Below are positions 12,011 to 25,523 of a stretch of DNA of 64,000 nt, one piece after another. Each line of letters begins with the position of its first letter. Position 1 is the first letter of the stretch. A model generated the notes under the pieces. It saw nothing but the letters and a program-made list of their open reading frames with translations. It was not told the DNA's origin and did no database searches. This stretch comes from Terebella lapidaria (lineage: Eukaryota > Annelida > Polychaeta > Terebellida > Terebellidae). The stretch is from contig OX424563.1 in assembly GCA_949152475.1 (NCBI GenBank), positions 9,459,001 to 9,523,000 of the forward strand. The letters are read 5' to 3'. The translations under genes were made by a program, and so were the position numbers.

Positions 12011-12115
12011 ATGCGCGCGGACAGACAGACAGGGAGACAGGGAGACAGACGGACAAACCCAAATGCAATACCCTCTCCCCCTATCGGGGCGAGGGTGAAA
12101 AGCCGGACCAAACAT
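12011..12115 (+). repeat. GACAGACA tail and G/C-rich terminus of S1
   Basis: A GGACAGACAGACAGGGAGAC-type tract is followed by CCCTCTCCCCCTATCGGGGC, a short hairpin-forming end. The last S1 unit runs straight into it, so it may be the original terminus of the element that was amplified. Confidence 0.5.
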
Positions 12116-12127
12116 GCACACCCCACT

Positions 12128-12745
12128 TGTATGTAAGTATCAATCTATTATCACCAATACAGTCAGATTTTGATGATGTTAATAACAAATGTAAAATACA
12201 ACATTTTGCAATAACAACAAAGCCCGACCAAATAGTTTATCCAAAGACACACTGGAGTCATCAGGGGCAGGCAGCGTGGTAAATGTAGTTGTTTCTACTG
12301 TACACCTGATGGAATTAGTATACAACTGCCCAACAACCTACGAAAATGATTTAGAAATCCGAATCAAACCCAATGGAACAGATATATGACAAGTAATAAG
12401 TACCTAAGCACAAGCCAGAAGGCTACTGCGTTGATGGTATCCTCGGGGACAGATTTAACGTCCGCCAGCAGTGACACCGACTCAGGGGTATGCATGTGAG
12501 TATCAATCTATTACCACCAATACAGTCAGATTTTGAAGATGCCAATAACAAACGTAAAATACAACATTTTGCAAAAGAAACAAAGCCCGACCAAATACGA
12601 TATCAAAAGCAAAAATGGCGTCATCAGGGGCAGACTGTGTGCTAAATGTAGTTGTTTCTACTGTACATATGATGGGATTAGTATACAACTGCCCAACAAC
12701 CTATGAAAATAATTTAGAAATCCGAAACAAACCCCATGGAACAGA
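12128..12745 (-). repeat. Two tandem R1 copies (minus orientation)
   Basis: Two copies (about 12128-12480 and 12481-12745), each running from GTAAGTATCAATCTATTA through CAACTGCCCAACAACCTA to an ATTTAGAAATCCGAA tail. The linker between them (GGTATCCTCGGGGACAG...GTCCGCCAGCAGTGACACCG) also occurs, inverted, in the R1 cluster at 38.6 kb, so the full family unit is longer than 220 bp. Confidence 0.6.
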
Positions 12746-12997
12746 TTCTATTCTATACCTGTAACACAACAGATACCATGGTACCTGGTCAATTACAATC
12801 AGTAGAATATACATGTACATGTATGCCTTTTTCGAGTAGAAAATTGATGAACTTGATCTCTTTTTGAGACCGTAGAAGCAGACAAAACGAAGTCCAGTTT
12901 ACCAGTACCGTCACACATGTAGTATAAGCAGAATAAACTTAGGAGTAGATAACAAACTTGATATGTCACAGACGGTATATTGAGACAAAAAGAAGTC

Positions 12998-13136
12998 GGC
13001 CCAAGTATCCTATCCTGCACCTTCCTCTAGCCGTATATTCAATAAGGATTAAAAACTTGACAAACGGATTGAATGACATTCATTTAGTGGACGAGTAGTA
13101 TTAACAGATTAAGGCGCAGCGTATGATACTTGGGCC
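12998..13136 (+). mobile_element. MITE M8, copy A, 8-bp TSD AAGAAGTC
   Basis: 139 bp with terminal inverted repeats GGCCCAAGTATCCTATCCTG and ...GTATGATACTTGGGCC. Perfect 8-bp direct repeats AAGAAGTC flank it (12990-12997 and 13137-13144). There is no coding capacity. The TSD length fits hAT-, P- or Merlin-type transposases, with GG termini slightly favouring Merlin. Confidence 0.8.
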
Positions 13137-13380
13137 AAGAAGTCCATTTAAAGACTACAAGCACAATACAATGCCCAATACCAGACCTAATATTGCCATA
13201 ATATTGAATGCACTGAAAGAAAGCCACCAGGTGCAATTAAGCCCCGTCACTTGGGTTACTGTTTGGCCAGGCTTGACTGTTGTGATAACATGATAATTGG
13301 CTTACGGGATCAACGGGGCCGCTTATTTCTATTGTTTTTTGTACTAGATTAATAATCCCCAGTAAATTATTGCAATAGAT

Positions 13381-13506
13381 GGCCCAAGTACCGTACACTG
13401 CTCCTTAATAAAACTCGTTCACTGAAAAGCATACCATTTAATCCGTCTCACACCTTTTTAATCCTTATTGAAAATAGAGGACGGCGCAGGATATGATACT
13501 TGGGCC
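13381..13506 (-). mobile_element. MITE M8, copy B, 8-bp TSD CAATAGAT
   Basis: The same family in opposite internal orientation (the ATTCAATAAGGATTAAAA landmark appears inverted). The ends are GGCCCAAGTA and TACTTGGGCC. Perfect 8-bp direct repeats CAATAGAT lie at 13373-13380 and 13507-13514. Confidence 0.8.
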
Positions 13507-13530
13507 CAATAGATATTGTATCGAATATTC

Positions 13531-13663
13531 GGCCCAAGTATCATACACTGCGCCTTCTTCTATATTCAATAAGGATTAAAAAGGTGAGAAACGGATTATA
13601 TAGGAGGCATTTAGTGGACGAGTAGTATTAAGGCGCAATGTACATGATGTATGATACTTGGGT
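13531..13663 (+). mobile_element. MITE M8, copy C
   Basis: Ends GGCCCAAGTATCATACACTG and ATGATACTTGGGTC. The flanks GAATATTC and GAACATTC differ at one base, consistent with a mutated 8-bp target duplication. It lies only 24 bp from copy B. Confidence 0.75.
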
Positions 13664-16600
13664 CGAACATTCTAGTGCAATATAATCTACTGCATGTAAA
13701 AACAACAACTGCCAGTGTACAAACTGCACCTGCTCACACAAAACGCGTTCGTTTGCGTACTAGCGAATCGTTTTCTTCATTGCTGAAGCCTAATTCGTTT
13801 GATGCCATGGAACCAGAGAGTGATGGAACATTGGTCGAAGCCAATATAATGTAGATGAGAAGGAGAACAATAGTTGTGGTGTCACTGTTGAGTCCCAATT
13901 CTGAATTCACCAAGACACTGAAAGGTGGCAGCACAAGCAGTAGGCATGAGCGAAAATGTAAAACCCTTGTGTTCAAAATTCATTCATAATATGGGATTTA
14001 TATGGTAATCACTATCATGCAAACCATTCATTAGATGCAGACATCTGTTAGCAAAATTTGGTCAATACCGTGTTGTTTATCGTTGAAAATTACGAGAACA
14101 GCAGTGGACATGTACTTGTATTATGTAAGGGATAATCGGTGAAGTGGAGCGCCTCTTCGAAATAATGTACGAGGCCGAAGGCAAACCATGAAGGGCATTA
14201 TCCTATACATAATCATGGTGACAAAGTTGGGCATTAAAAATTCAGACAGCGTCATCCTCTGCTTCTAAACACTAGTATGACAGTACAGTTGCGGACGCGG
14301 ATAACTACTCCCAGGTGCATATTCCGGCGGAGATTTAGTTAAGGGGTTGTTACCCTCGCCATATTTTAGTCCGTGATGCGCACTGAATATTTTTGAAAAT
14401 GTTTTTTCTTGAAGAAATGAACACATATTTCACATAAATGTTATATTATCATGTTAATAACTAATTTAAAGCATTTTACGCGCAGTTATTATGCATCTTA
14501 TGTTAAAACTGGTGAAATTGACCACCAAAATTTCGGGACATCCGTTCTTGTGGAAAAAGTCGATTACGAATGTTCCTAGTATTTTTCTGAGCATTACTAC
14601 ATATGCTAGTTTATGAGCCGAGAAATATTTTTTTGAAATTCAAATCCATTGCATCACAAATGATTTTTGAAGTTCAGACATTTATGGACAACTAAAAAAT
14701 TTTCCCAAGTGACCAGCACAGGCACTATTTTTTAACCCTTCAAGACACTGCCAAAGTGAGAGGGAGACTTCAATATCATATGCTCCACTGTGCACAATTC
14801 ACACTGGCCTTTACATGTAGACTGCTACATGCTAGGGCTTCTGTGTGCATTGGGCCATGGCACTACTCTATTCACCTGATCAATGCAAATAATAACCCGT
14901 ATTTCCAAAGTGACAGTTATAAGTTTAAAACTTCTGGGGAAGTAAAATCTTCTTGCATTCGGCATAATTCATAACACTCTGTGTTCATCGAATAACTAAC
15001 AGTACATGTATGTCTTCACTGACCCTATTGTGCATAATGCTCGGTCTATGCATACAAAGAACAGAAACCCCAAGCTAGATACAGGATACATCCTGATCCC
15101 AATAACATGTAAATGTAGATATCACCAGGCTTTTGATTCATTGTCATCATGATTACATGTGACATTAAAGTATCATTATTGCACATGGGTTGTGTCAACA
15201 TAATTGATATGAAATTCACACAGTGGTAGCATTTTATTAGTACAATTCATCTTTTGACATACATGGCTCACAGGTATGATATCAAACATACCAGACAAGA
15301 AATGTCATGAATAAATAGTGTATTTGGTAGTATACTCCTTATCCATATGTTTATCTTACAAAGTTTGTACATGGAAGGTAAACAAGAACAAAATAAATCA
15401 AATATAATACCAATCAAAAAGATTATGAATTAATCATAATTGGCAAACAATATTGCACATGGCCACTTGATACACTGCCATTCAAATCTTCATAATGTAT
15501 TTCTGACCTACACATGTGTATCAATAACAAATTTTTGATACATACAATGTGTTGGCCACTTTATCCATTAAAATATAAAATATGAAAATATTATTAATTG
15601 GCCATTGAATCCCCAAATTGCTGTTGTATAAGATATCCAATTGCCTTATAGTGACATTACAATACCCAAAATGGTGGTGTGCAATTCTCTACAGGTGTTT
15701 CAGAATTACAGATCCAACATGCACTTAATTTGAATTTATATATATATTGTTTAATATACATGTATATATTGGTGCAAACTTCAAAACACAAGTTGTTGTT
15801 ATGCTTTGACATCCATATTGTTGGCCAACTGAATGATTGCTCCTGGGTGCCTGTCATTGGGGGATCAGTCAAGTGGTGTGGAGATGCTATTGCCTGTCTT
15901 CTGATTGAGACTTGAACCAGGATTTATGAAGCTTCTGGTTGTGTTGTCTTCTGGTTGAGCTGTCAGGAAAGTGGTGTGGAGTTGTCAGCAACATCTGGAG
16001 TCATCTGGAGTCAGAAAAATATGAGATGATGGATTTGTCACATGGCACTCTATTCTGTTGCTGATACCAATCACATTGCCTTGAATTGATCATTGGAATA
16101 TTACAATCAAGTAAACTTGTTGATTTAGAGAAATATATATATGTTGGTGATATGAATAACTCATATAGCTGCTTATTGATAATAACCTTATATACTTGTG
16201 CCAATCAGGGCACCTGATTTAAATTTCTTGACATACATATAGATATACATCTACATACAGTTTCATTTTGTTATCGAAATGTATTTAACCACGAACTTAT
16301 GGAATAGGTACTCATAGATACTTCATCAGTGTTGATAGAGACGGGGCTCCAATATACAGAATGCTTAAATTACATGTACGTACCTGAATAAATATAATAT
16401 TATATTATCTATTTGTCAAAATGAACTCCCAATGCGCAAGAAGGGTCGAAAGAGGGTTAATAATCCGCCCCAGGACATGTGCTCGACGATTTTCCGTGTG
16501 GTTGCATGCGATCACTGACCGAGACTGGACTTGAGCAGCTAGAGAGTGTTGCTCTTCACATTGAACTCAAAACTCCGTGCACGGATTTTAACGGCTTTCT

Positions 16601-18330
16601 CACCGGAGCGAATACAAACTCACGTGTTGAGCGATATGTCAGTTATCGTCTGGAAACATGGTTTTCAGTGTTTGTCATTCCCCGATCTACAACAATTCTT
16701 TGTCTATGAACTAATATGTCTTCGATTATGTACATAATTCTGGGATTACCTCCGTCATATGCCGATATACATGCATAACACATGGGACTGTTGGTGCCTC
16801 GCGGGAAAACATTTGGAGACGAAGCTACCGAATCTCATAGTCGCAAAATATGGTCTTCACAACCGAAGGAAATATTCCGAGGATGACCGCTACCAATTGA
16901 TATTACAAAACACATGTAATGTGTCATACTGCGAACATTTCCTGCCGTAGTCCCGTTCAGTATTCAGAAAGTGGATTATTTGGTGTGATCAATGGATTAG
17001 ACAGATTACCAGAATCGACATGACCAAAGATAAGTCTCGCGTAAGGATACATTAAACTTTGACCTGGGAAATATGTAAACACGATTTCGTGGTACCTGAC
17101 GTTGAAAGTAGCCGATGTTCAGACTCAATTTTACGGGGGAAAACGCAATGTCACATGGCTGTGGATAGCTCGTTATGGAGTCTACGATGTACCAATCCCA
17201 AGTAAGTCAGCTATTCTTTGAAAATCATCAAAATAATAGATGATATTTCAAGTCTGTGCGTTGTCCAAATCCACGTGACATTTTGAAAATGGCGCATTTC
17301 GTAAATGTGTCAAAGACAGTCGGGCATTTTGTGACAAATGTAGGCTGTAAATTCAAAAAGTAATTCTCGGCTCATAGACACTGACTGCTCCACTATGTAA
17401 AAAGTCGATGTATTCTAAAGATTACGTGGTTGATATTGAGAACGGATGTACCAACTTTATCGTTATGATCCGGAATGATCCAGACGTTTCAGGTCGAAGA
17501 TTGTATTTTTCTAAAACAAGAAAATGACTCATCTATTCACTCCAACTGCAAAAAGTCACTTCGGACTACCAGAAGTTTTGTGACAAATGCTCATATTTTG
17601 TATGCGGTACTAAAGTCGTGAAATTTACTGCCAACAATCGGCAGGGTTTCACCATCTTAAGTTGAGGACCCGAGAACTATGCTGGATAAGCACTACGGTG
17701 ACGCGCCTCTGGCAAAAAATCGACTCCGCCTGTAGCGTCGTCGATTACTTTCCAGAGGCACTCCACCTCAGCGCTCATCCCTTGTAAACCAATGTTTCCT
17801 AGTGGAGTGGAAGAAGAAGTGGAAGTAATGGAAGAAACATATTTCTTCCAGGACGGAAACAAATCGGTAAAAACAATGGAGAAAATCACCCCTTGGAAGA
17901 AACTGCCAACCCTGCCCAAAACAAAACTGACATAGTTTCTTTGTGAAAATCTGTTTGGCAGGTACTTTCTTACGTGAGCTGATATTCCAACTATATATTG
18001 ACATGACAGTCGTCATGGCGATAATTTTGGCTTTTACATAACCAAATTATGTTGATTCAATTTTGAGATACACATGTTTTAAGACCCAGTCACACTGACG
18101 ATGCGAGCAAAATACGATCTTGTTGCCGTAATATTTTCTGTGCAGCCATTCGTGCATGCATTAAGCTTGCGTGTGTAGTTTTGGCGCTTTATAGTAAACA
18201 CAACGATTCGTCTGCAATGCCACGGCTACATTTACTGTTATTTAACGTATTTTGACCATTACAAAGTGTTACATGTTGGGTTGCGAATATATTAAGGCAC
18301 ATGTCACACATAGCGAACATCCAACTACAC
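13664..18330. other. No convincing gene; scattered repeats
   Basis: Several short open frames occur, but none has paired splice sites, a recognised domain or an extended coding pattern. A stretch at 13690-13960 looks mildly coding-like but is interrupted by stops in two frames. 16440-17200 is somewhat less A+T-rich than its surroundings without a clear exon. The R3 copy at 17800-17925 is the only repeat recognised. Confidence 0.45.
17800..17925 (-). repeat. Short dispersed repeat R3, inverted copy
   Basis: GGAAGAAA/CTTCC-rich segment ending GGAAGAAACTGCCAACCCTG, the reverse of the copy at 8879-9000. Confidence 0.4.
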
Positions 18331-18339
18331 ATCAAGGAG

Positions 18340-20090
18340 TAAAGATGTCTTGGGGCATTTCGTGTGGAGGGCTATTCCTACCTAACATATACCTAAGAGA
18401 CCTGGTCTAGATCCATGATGACTCTGAAAACGTCCATGTTCAAAGTTTAACTGCCATACCCCTTAGGCATCTTTGTGTAGAATATCCGTTCTGCTTTTTG
18501 ACACACCGTTTCTGAGATATCAACGAAAATGAAGAATGCTGAACTAGCAGAAAAATTCAAGTCAAGGTCAGAATTCACCCTGATACCCTTTAGACATGTT
18601 TAACTAGGGCGACGAGTCTGAAAGTAAAACCCGTTTTACTATACGACACACCGTTTCTGAGATATTGGAAATATTGAATCAATTGAAAAAAAATCGACAC
18701 CAGGGGTCGTCTCTACCCAGTATACCCCCTGGACTAGTTTGTCCACTGCCAAGAGGCTTATAGGAAACTCCGCTTCGCTCTACGGCGCACCATTTCCGTG
18801 ATACGTCCAAACAGGAAGTGCCGAGACGGCGAAAACCCAATATACCCCCTAGACTAGTTTGTCTAGTGTGAGGAGGCAGAAATTAAGCTCCGTTTCACTC
18901 TACGACGCTCCGTTTCTGAGATATGGCCAAACAGGAAGGTCAGAGTCGGGAAAAAAACAATTTGACACCAGGGGTCATCTCGACCCAAGATATCCATAAG
19001 CCTAGTTTGTCTACTGTCAGAAGGCCGAAATTAAGCTCCATTTCGCTCTACGACACACCATTTCCGAGATACGGCCAAATAGTAAGTGCCAAGTCTGACA
19101 CCAGGGGTCGTCTCAACCCGAGATACCCCCTAGACCAGTTTGTCTAGTGCCAATAGGCCGAAATTAAGTTCCGTTTCACTCTACGACGCAGTGTTCCCGG
19201 GATACAGCTAAACAGGAAGTGCCGAGTCAGAGAAAATTAAAATCGACACCAGGGGTCGTCTTAACCCAAGATACCACCCTAGCTTAGTTCGTCTAGTGCC
19301 AGCAGGCCGAAATTGAGCTCCGTTTTGCTCTACGACGCACTGTTTCCGAGATACAGCCAAACAGGGAGTGCCAAATCGGAGAGAAAAATCGACAGCAGGG
19401 ATCGTATGGACCCAAGATACCACCCCAGCCTAGTTTGTCTAGTGCTTGGAGGCCGAAATTGAGCTCCGTTTTGCTCTACGACACACTGTTTCTAAGGAAG
19501 TGCTGAGTTGGCGAAAAAAAATCGACACCAGGGGTGTCTAGTGCCAGCACGCCAAAATTTAGCTCCGTTTCTCTCCACGATACGCCGTTTCCGAGATACG
19601 GCCAAACACAAGTGCCAAGTCGGCGAAAAAGAATTCGACACCACGGGTCGTCTCGACCCAAGATACCCCTAAACCTAGTTTGTCTAGTGCCAGAAGGCCA
19701 AAATTGAGCTCTGTTTTGCTCTAAAAATGCCGACTCAGCGGAAAAATTTTAGGTCAAGGTCAAAGGTCATCCATTATACCCCTTAGACATATTTGTTTAG
19801 GGCAACGAGTCCGAAAATAATGACCGTTTCGCTCTACGATGCATCATTTCCGAGATATACAAGAAACCTCAAGGATGACTCGCCGAAAAAAACCTCTAGG
19901 TCATTTGACCGTATGACCCCAAAATCGATACAGTTCTCCCTTGGTGATATATGAACCTCCATGCAAAGTTTTGCAGTCAATGCCTGAATAGTTTTTGAGT
20001 TATCGCGCGGAAACAACGTCCAAACAACGTCCAGCATAGTTCTCCCAATTCCATCTTTACGGACCTCGGATCCGGCTTCGAAACTATATA
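18340..20090 (+). repeat. Satellite S2, ~130-150 bp units
   Basis: About a dozen variable units share GACACCAGGGGTCGTCTC, CCCTAGACTAGTTTGTCTAG, GCCGAAATTAAGCTCCGTTT, GCTCTACGACGCACC and GTTTCCGAGATACGGCC. The outer units (18.35-18.7 and 19.72-20.09 kb) are most diverged, the central ones most uniform, as expected for satellite homogenisation. Open frames on the minus strand here are read-through of the repeat. Confidence 0.75.
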
Positions 20091-20204
20091 GCACATCTAT
20101 GTCATATTTCTGAACAGTGGTGAAAATTTTAAGTCGATGCGTCGAGGCATTCTCGAGTTATCCGCGGAAACGAAAACGGCGGAAGAATAAAGAAAAATAA
20201 ATCT

Positions 20205-20241
20205 GATTATTATTATTATTAATATTATTATTATTATTATA
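20205..20241 (+). repeat. (TTA)n microsatellite
   Basis: An ATT/TTA run with one interruption, directly after a GCGGAAACGAAAACGGCGG-containing tail that follows the last S2 unit. Confidence 0.8.
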
Positions 20242-20324
20242 AAAAAACGAAGAAGAATTCTGAAACCAAATTTACCAGGTTTCATTTGTTTGTGCTACTC
20301 TTTTCGATTAGTATTTGTTAGTAT

Positions 20325-20415
20325 TCCTATTGCAAAATGTTGTATTTTATGTTTGTTGTTGGAATCATCAAAATTTGGCTGTATTGGTGGTAATAGATTG
20401 ATACTTGCATTCATC
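20325..20415 (+). repeat. Dispersed repeat R1, partial copy
   Basis: CTATTGCAAAATGTTGTATT to GGTAATAGATTGATACTTGC closely matches the right half of the R1 copy at 3630-3715. Confidence 0.6.
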
Positions 20416-20419
20416 CCCT

Positions 20420-20960
20420 GGCATCGTGGTCTGACGTCAGGAGGGAAATACTCGCACAGCATGTTTGCCATGGTGTGTAACCCAGGACTTCGAGTTTGAG
20501 ATCCCACTCAGTACAATCTCCGGAAGTTGTTGTATATTTAAACCCTTTGATAATATTCAGCATGTGCCTGAGTATTCCATAACACTGCATGTGTATGGTA
20601 TACCTCACCAAGCATTTCAGAAATGTCAAAAGCGGTCAGTCCACATTGCAAACAAATGTATCAAATAGCCCGTCGTGTATTCGTTGGATTGGATACATGT
20701 ATTCAAGCCAATTAAAACACGGCCTACATGTCCCTGTCACAGCACGAAATCAAGCTCACCCAACTTCACACTGTACGTCACCTTTGTGTGTGCGTCATTA
20801 AAATGAATGTCATCCCGGATGTGACAATTAATAATAATCAATGTCACTTAAGATCCTCCGTTAGGCCCTTGCTTCCGTTTGGTCCTTGCAGTCCCATTGA
20901 AGTAATGCATTTTTTTGCAGCATACCATCTCGGAAACTTGATTTTTTTAAAAATATTGAC
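20420..20960 (+). repeat. Dispersed repeat R2, copy 1
   Basis: Contains CATGGTGTGTAACCCAGGAC, a GATAATATTCAGCATGTGCC segment and, near its right end, GTGCGTCATTAAAATGAATG then CATCCCGGATGTGAC and CCTTGCTTCCGTTTGG. Related copies in the same order lie at 45.05-45.66, 48.88-49.51 and 61.36-62.45 kb. No ORF or TIR was recognised. Confidence 0.55.
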
Positions 20961-21169
20961 TTCAAATTGATGGTTTCTATATATATAGTTATCATAATCC
21001 ATATAGGTATCGTACTGTTCAATTAGCGATTGACCTTTCTTCAAATCAGATACAGTGTACGAATGGCATAGAAAATATCCGAAGTCACACTGGCATCATC
21101 AGGAACAGACAATGAGTGAATACAGTTATTTCTACCGTACAAAAGATGGAATTGGTGCCCAACTGCCTA

Positions 21170-23710
21170 TTGAAACATTTCAAGTACAACTTTGGTGTAT
21201 GACAAGTACATGAGTAGTCAGTCAAACGCAAAACTTCAAACTACTTTGCAGTGAGTTGTGATCCTATAATGGATGGCTTTCTGAATTATTTTCTCTTAAG
21301 TGTGGAATCCGATATGGATACCCATTATCCCACTTTGTTTTATAATAGCTTCTGAACTGTTAGCATTACAAATATGCCAAAACCCCATGATTAAGGTTAT
21401 ACGGATAGGTAAACAAATATGAATCTCGAAAAACAAATATAAATATCGAATTAAACTGATGACACAACGTTATTTATGAGGGATGAACCATCGGTTGGAC
21501 AGTTTGGGAAAATTTTCTTCTTAAATTTAAATTTCAATAAAACCAATGCAATCTGGGTAGGTTGTTGGAAATATAAGCGGGAAGAGATAGCTGGTATAAA
21601 CTGGAAGATTTAGCCTTACAGTAACATCACTCTATTGGGGATCAAATTCAGTAATGACAAATCTGCTGTTGAGATTGAAGAAAATTGGGGAAAACGTTTC
21701 AGGAAATGCGCATCCATCATCAAGGGTTGAGTAGGAAGAAACATCACAATATTTGAGCACGCTGGTTAAATCTTTGCTGATACCATACATGTATACATAC
21801 AAGATATCGTCAGGAAATGTAGTAAAAGACATGTGTCGCCTCTTAGCAGTGCACAGCTCGATTCCAATGTGGGGAATGGGAAGTTTATTTGAGTCTGCAT
21901 TCCTTTCGACATACATACTGCTATTATAGTCAATGTTCTGTGAATAACAAGATCAGGGACTTTCCATACTCAAAATGGAACAATTTCCAGACCCTTTCCA
22001 GACCCAGATCAATTCGAACCTCTTTGCACGATAGCTCGTTAATATACATTGAACATGCTACATGAACTTAACTTGTATACCTAGGCTCCATTATTCACAT
22101 CTATAATATAGTATTCGACTTGTAAAGCAACATTTTTGTTGGATAAAACATTTCGTCAAACTGCATCGAACGGGAAAATCGCTATAAAATATATTTCCGC
22201 AAAGCTTTGTGCACCCTGTCACCAGTACCGAGTAGAAAATCAATACGAGCGTACAGAGAACTGAACTGACTGTCAGAAATTGACTGTCATACCTATATAA
22301 TTCCATAAAGATTGTGTAGATTTGAAGAGATTTGGCTATATTTTTGGTAATAGATTGATTCTTACATTCATATGTCTTTATGCAAGTGCTCATTCGATCA
22401 TGTTCAAAACTTGATGATCGCAAGTATACTGAGTAGATTGGTTGATAAGAAGGGATCCGTTACGTGCACAAATATTTTTTGACAAACTTTTTTCCCCCGA
22501 CCATTATCCCCAATACGTCCTCATTCAAAATGACATCTTTTGGAACAGTGCTCGAGCCATGATGATATCAACAAGCCATCCCCACGGAGTGGGGGAATTC
22601 CAGAGGAGCCGCTGTCTGATCGGTCAAATCTTTCGAAGTACTCGCAATATTTTGCAGTTGTCAGGCATGAAGATTTGAGAACAATTCACAAAACTGGACT
22701 ATATTTTCTTTAGTGATTGCCTCCATCTGCTTGTTGACATTGAAATTTTTCAAACAAATGCTGCGGTAATATTGCAGGCTGGACCAACGCATCTATCCAT
22801 GGGTCGTTTTAATCGTGTTTGATCATGTCGCCTCCTCATGGAGGCGACAATGATATCTACGAGTGTAACATGAAGTTGTCTTTCAACTCCAGCAACTGTT
22901 GGATGTATGATCAGATTCAGCTTGAATAACTCCCGTGGATCATGTATGAGTGTGATTACTTGAATGCGAAATATTTTCAAGCACGAGTGATAAAACAAAT
23001 GAATTTGTGATCATTCTATTAGAGATGGCTCTCATTCAAGTCGGCTGTTCCATTGATATGTCTCAATCCAATACAGCATAAAAATGGCAAGCTAGAATTC
23101 CCATGTTAAAACCCCAGAAGAATATATATTTTCCTTTATATACCGACGAGAAACGAACACGACAGAAAAACAGTCATTATATCATAATGGTCAGAGTATC
23201 GTTTTTACTTGATACAAATTTCAATTAAAGCATATTTTATTACCTTGTATTAGATGTGTTGAACCAAGATTTAGTTTGAAGACAATATTGCATACACTCG
23301 AAGGCAGCTGCTTTAATACAAGTCAGTAAATTCCGAGATATGACGAGATAGGTTCGCGCCAATAAATTATACGCCAACTGTCTCAAAAGAGTTTTGAATG
23401 ATTCTTACTAATAGAATAAGAAAAATAAAACTTAATTCACTTCAGTACGGGTAAAAAATGAACATTAGCACATGTGCTATTAACCGACAGTGAATGATGG
23501 GTACATGTATTTATGACTGCGTGTTTAATAAACTGGATGTGTACCTTGACGTACATTTCTTCATATGAGTCTTGTAAATCGATCAATTAGTGAATAAAGT
23601 TGTCATACTGTATGTGTTGTTGTTGTGTTGTTGTTCATTCTGTCCATTTTATGTATGTGTTTTTATTTATCCGAGAATGTTTTAGTCGTAAGACAAGTTT
23701 CCGATTGGAC
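21170..23710. other. No gene recognised
   Basis: Isolated minus-strand ORFs of 94 and 110 codons (21632-21916, 22091-22423) have no splice partners, domain or signal and are treated as chance. A perfect short hairpin (GTCGCCTCC...GGAGGCGAC) lies near 22829-22851, and a fragment of R1 near 22328-22372. Confidence 0.45.
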
Positions 23711-23714
23711 ATAA

Positions 23715-23800
23715 TAAAGTATCTATCTATCTACATGATCTATCTATCCATCTATCCATCCATCTATAATCTATCTATCCATCCATCTATCTATCCATAA
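23715..23800 (+). repeat. (ATCT/ATCC)n microsatellite
   Basis: Interrupted CTAT/CCAT tetranucleotide run (CTATCTATCTACATGATCTA and onward). The small ORF spanning it is an artefact. Confidence 0.85.
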
Positions 23801-25290
23801 CGCGATATGGATCAATCGTTTTTTTGGCATAATGTCACATGATGATAGATAGTACTATAAGTCCTAAAATTAAAGTATAATCGAAACAACTTTTCAATAG
23901 CTTATAGCCTAAGTGTCATTCATTTCTCACAACAAAAATTAGCTATAAAACTCCATTAGTGGGGTTTTGTATCGGTGTTGAAACTATCTACATGTCCTAT
24001 TGTTGCAAAAAATAACTTCTTCAATTTTACACTTTCCAGGACCAAATTTTGTGTGAATGACCCTTTAAAAAATCTATCAAAAAAAAGTACAAAAAACAGT
24101 TAAAAAAATTAGTTTGAAATTTCGAGATAATTGGGTCTTGTCAGAAGGTGCAGGCAATGTTATACCCTGGAGACACGGTTGCTGAAATTGAGGTTTCAAA
24201 ATTTTCAAGTTGACTTTGCAAGTCCAAAAATGTGCAAAATTTTGAAACAAAACTTGAATATGATAGAAACTAACATAGTCTAGCATATCTGAGAGTTTCA
24301 AATTTTTGTGTGGACAAAATTGACATATAATATATTTTTTCAAATCTTTAGAAATACGTGTCCTTTTGTCACATTTTTAAGGCCTTTTGTCACATCTTAA
24401 TAGCTAAATATCAAATAATTCCTGGAAATTTTCACATATTTTCACCAAATTTTTATTGCTGCATGGTAGTGACATAATGCAAAACATACACAAATTTTAC
24501 GCATTTCTGTTCAAAATTTCAGCCGTTTCAAGTCCAATTGACACATTTTCTTCAATATCTCTCAGGGTATAAGTGTCAATGATTTGATTTTTTTTTCATA
24601 ATGTGTATAATTCAAATCTGCAGCAAATGAAGAAAACCCAATATTGTTTTTGTCAAAAAAATATTACTTTTTCTTATTTTCGTCAATTTTTACTATACAA
24701 GTGTGATTCTCACATATGTATACCTCCCACCAGAGATGTCTTGTGTATCAAAATTTCAGATTTTTTATCCATATATAAACACTTTTTTCAGAATATTTTC
24801 TGTGAAAATGTGATAGATAGATGGTCAATGAAGCATTTGTACAATATATTGTGTACATTTGTCACATATACTTTGGTGCCATCTGGCGAACGTGAGTAAT
24901 ATAAACTCAAGATTCGTATGATAGTGAAGGAATTTACCATAATGTCACGCATGTCTCTCTCTTATAACAATGACTGGAAATATTCCCGCAATGAAAAGGC
25001 TATACATGGTCATAATACAGGATCTATTGCAATTGCGTTTCTCATATCGCCATTTCGATATCTGAATCCACGTGTCATTACAATGAAAGCATTTGTCTAT
25101 TGAAAAGATGACTGTCACTTTATTTTCGGCAGCAAAATTTCTGGATCTTAACACACCACACAAGCCATACTCCAAGATATATAGGAATTGTTTCGGAGCA
25201 TATATACCAAGTATCTTTTAAAAACACAATTGGGAAAAACATCTCAAATGTTGCCAAATGTCCAACTCTCAATAAAAGCTACAGATGAAA
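23801..25290. other. A+T-rich segment without recognised gene
   Basis: Low-complexity sequence with recurring TTTTGTCACAT and CACATTTTTA words. No exon of the downstream recombinase-like locus was found here, although its 5' end should lie upstream of 25524. Confidence 0.4.
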
Positions 25291-25292
25291 AT

Positions 25293-25331
<39 letters not shown>
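25293..25331 (+). repeat. (AATC)n microsatellite
   Basis: Nine to ten uninterrupted AATC units. Confidence 0.9.
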
Positions 25332-25523
25332 TATTTATTTATTCCGAAAGACCCAAAATTATGAAATGCACAAATTGACCTTTACCATGTTTATCATATT
25401 TGTCATATATCATGTATGTGATACAAATTCATGTATATAAAGCTAGCAAACTGCAGAACCTTTAGTCGTATTTAGGTCATAACAGTAACTGCAGAAAACG
25501 TAATTTTGCTCTATGTTTTACAG

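Noticed and set aside
13651..13976. Coding-like stretch (SVQTAPAHTKRVRLRTSESF, then NVDEKENNSCGVTVESQF in another frame)
   Set aside because: Composition is suggestive of a degraded transposase or gene exon, but there are two frame breaks, no recognised motif and no clear splice sites.
21632..21916. 94-codon minus ORF
   Set aside because: No partner exon, domain or signal sequence. Length is compatible with chance at this base composition.
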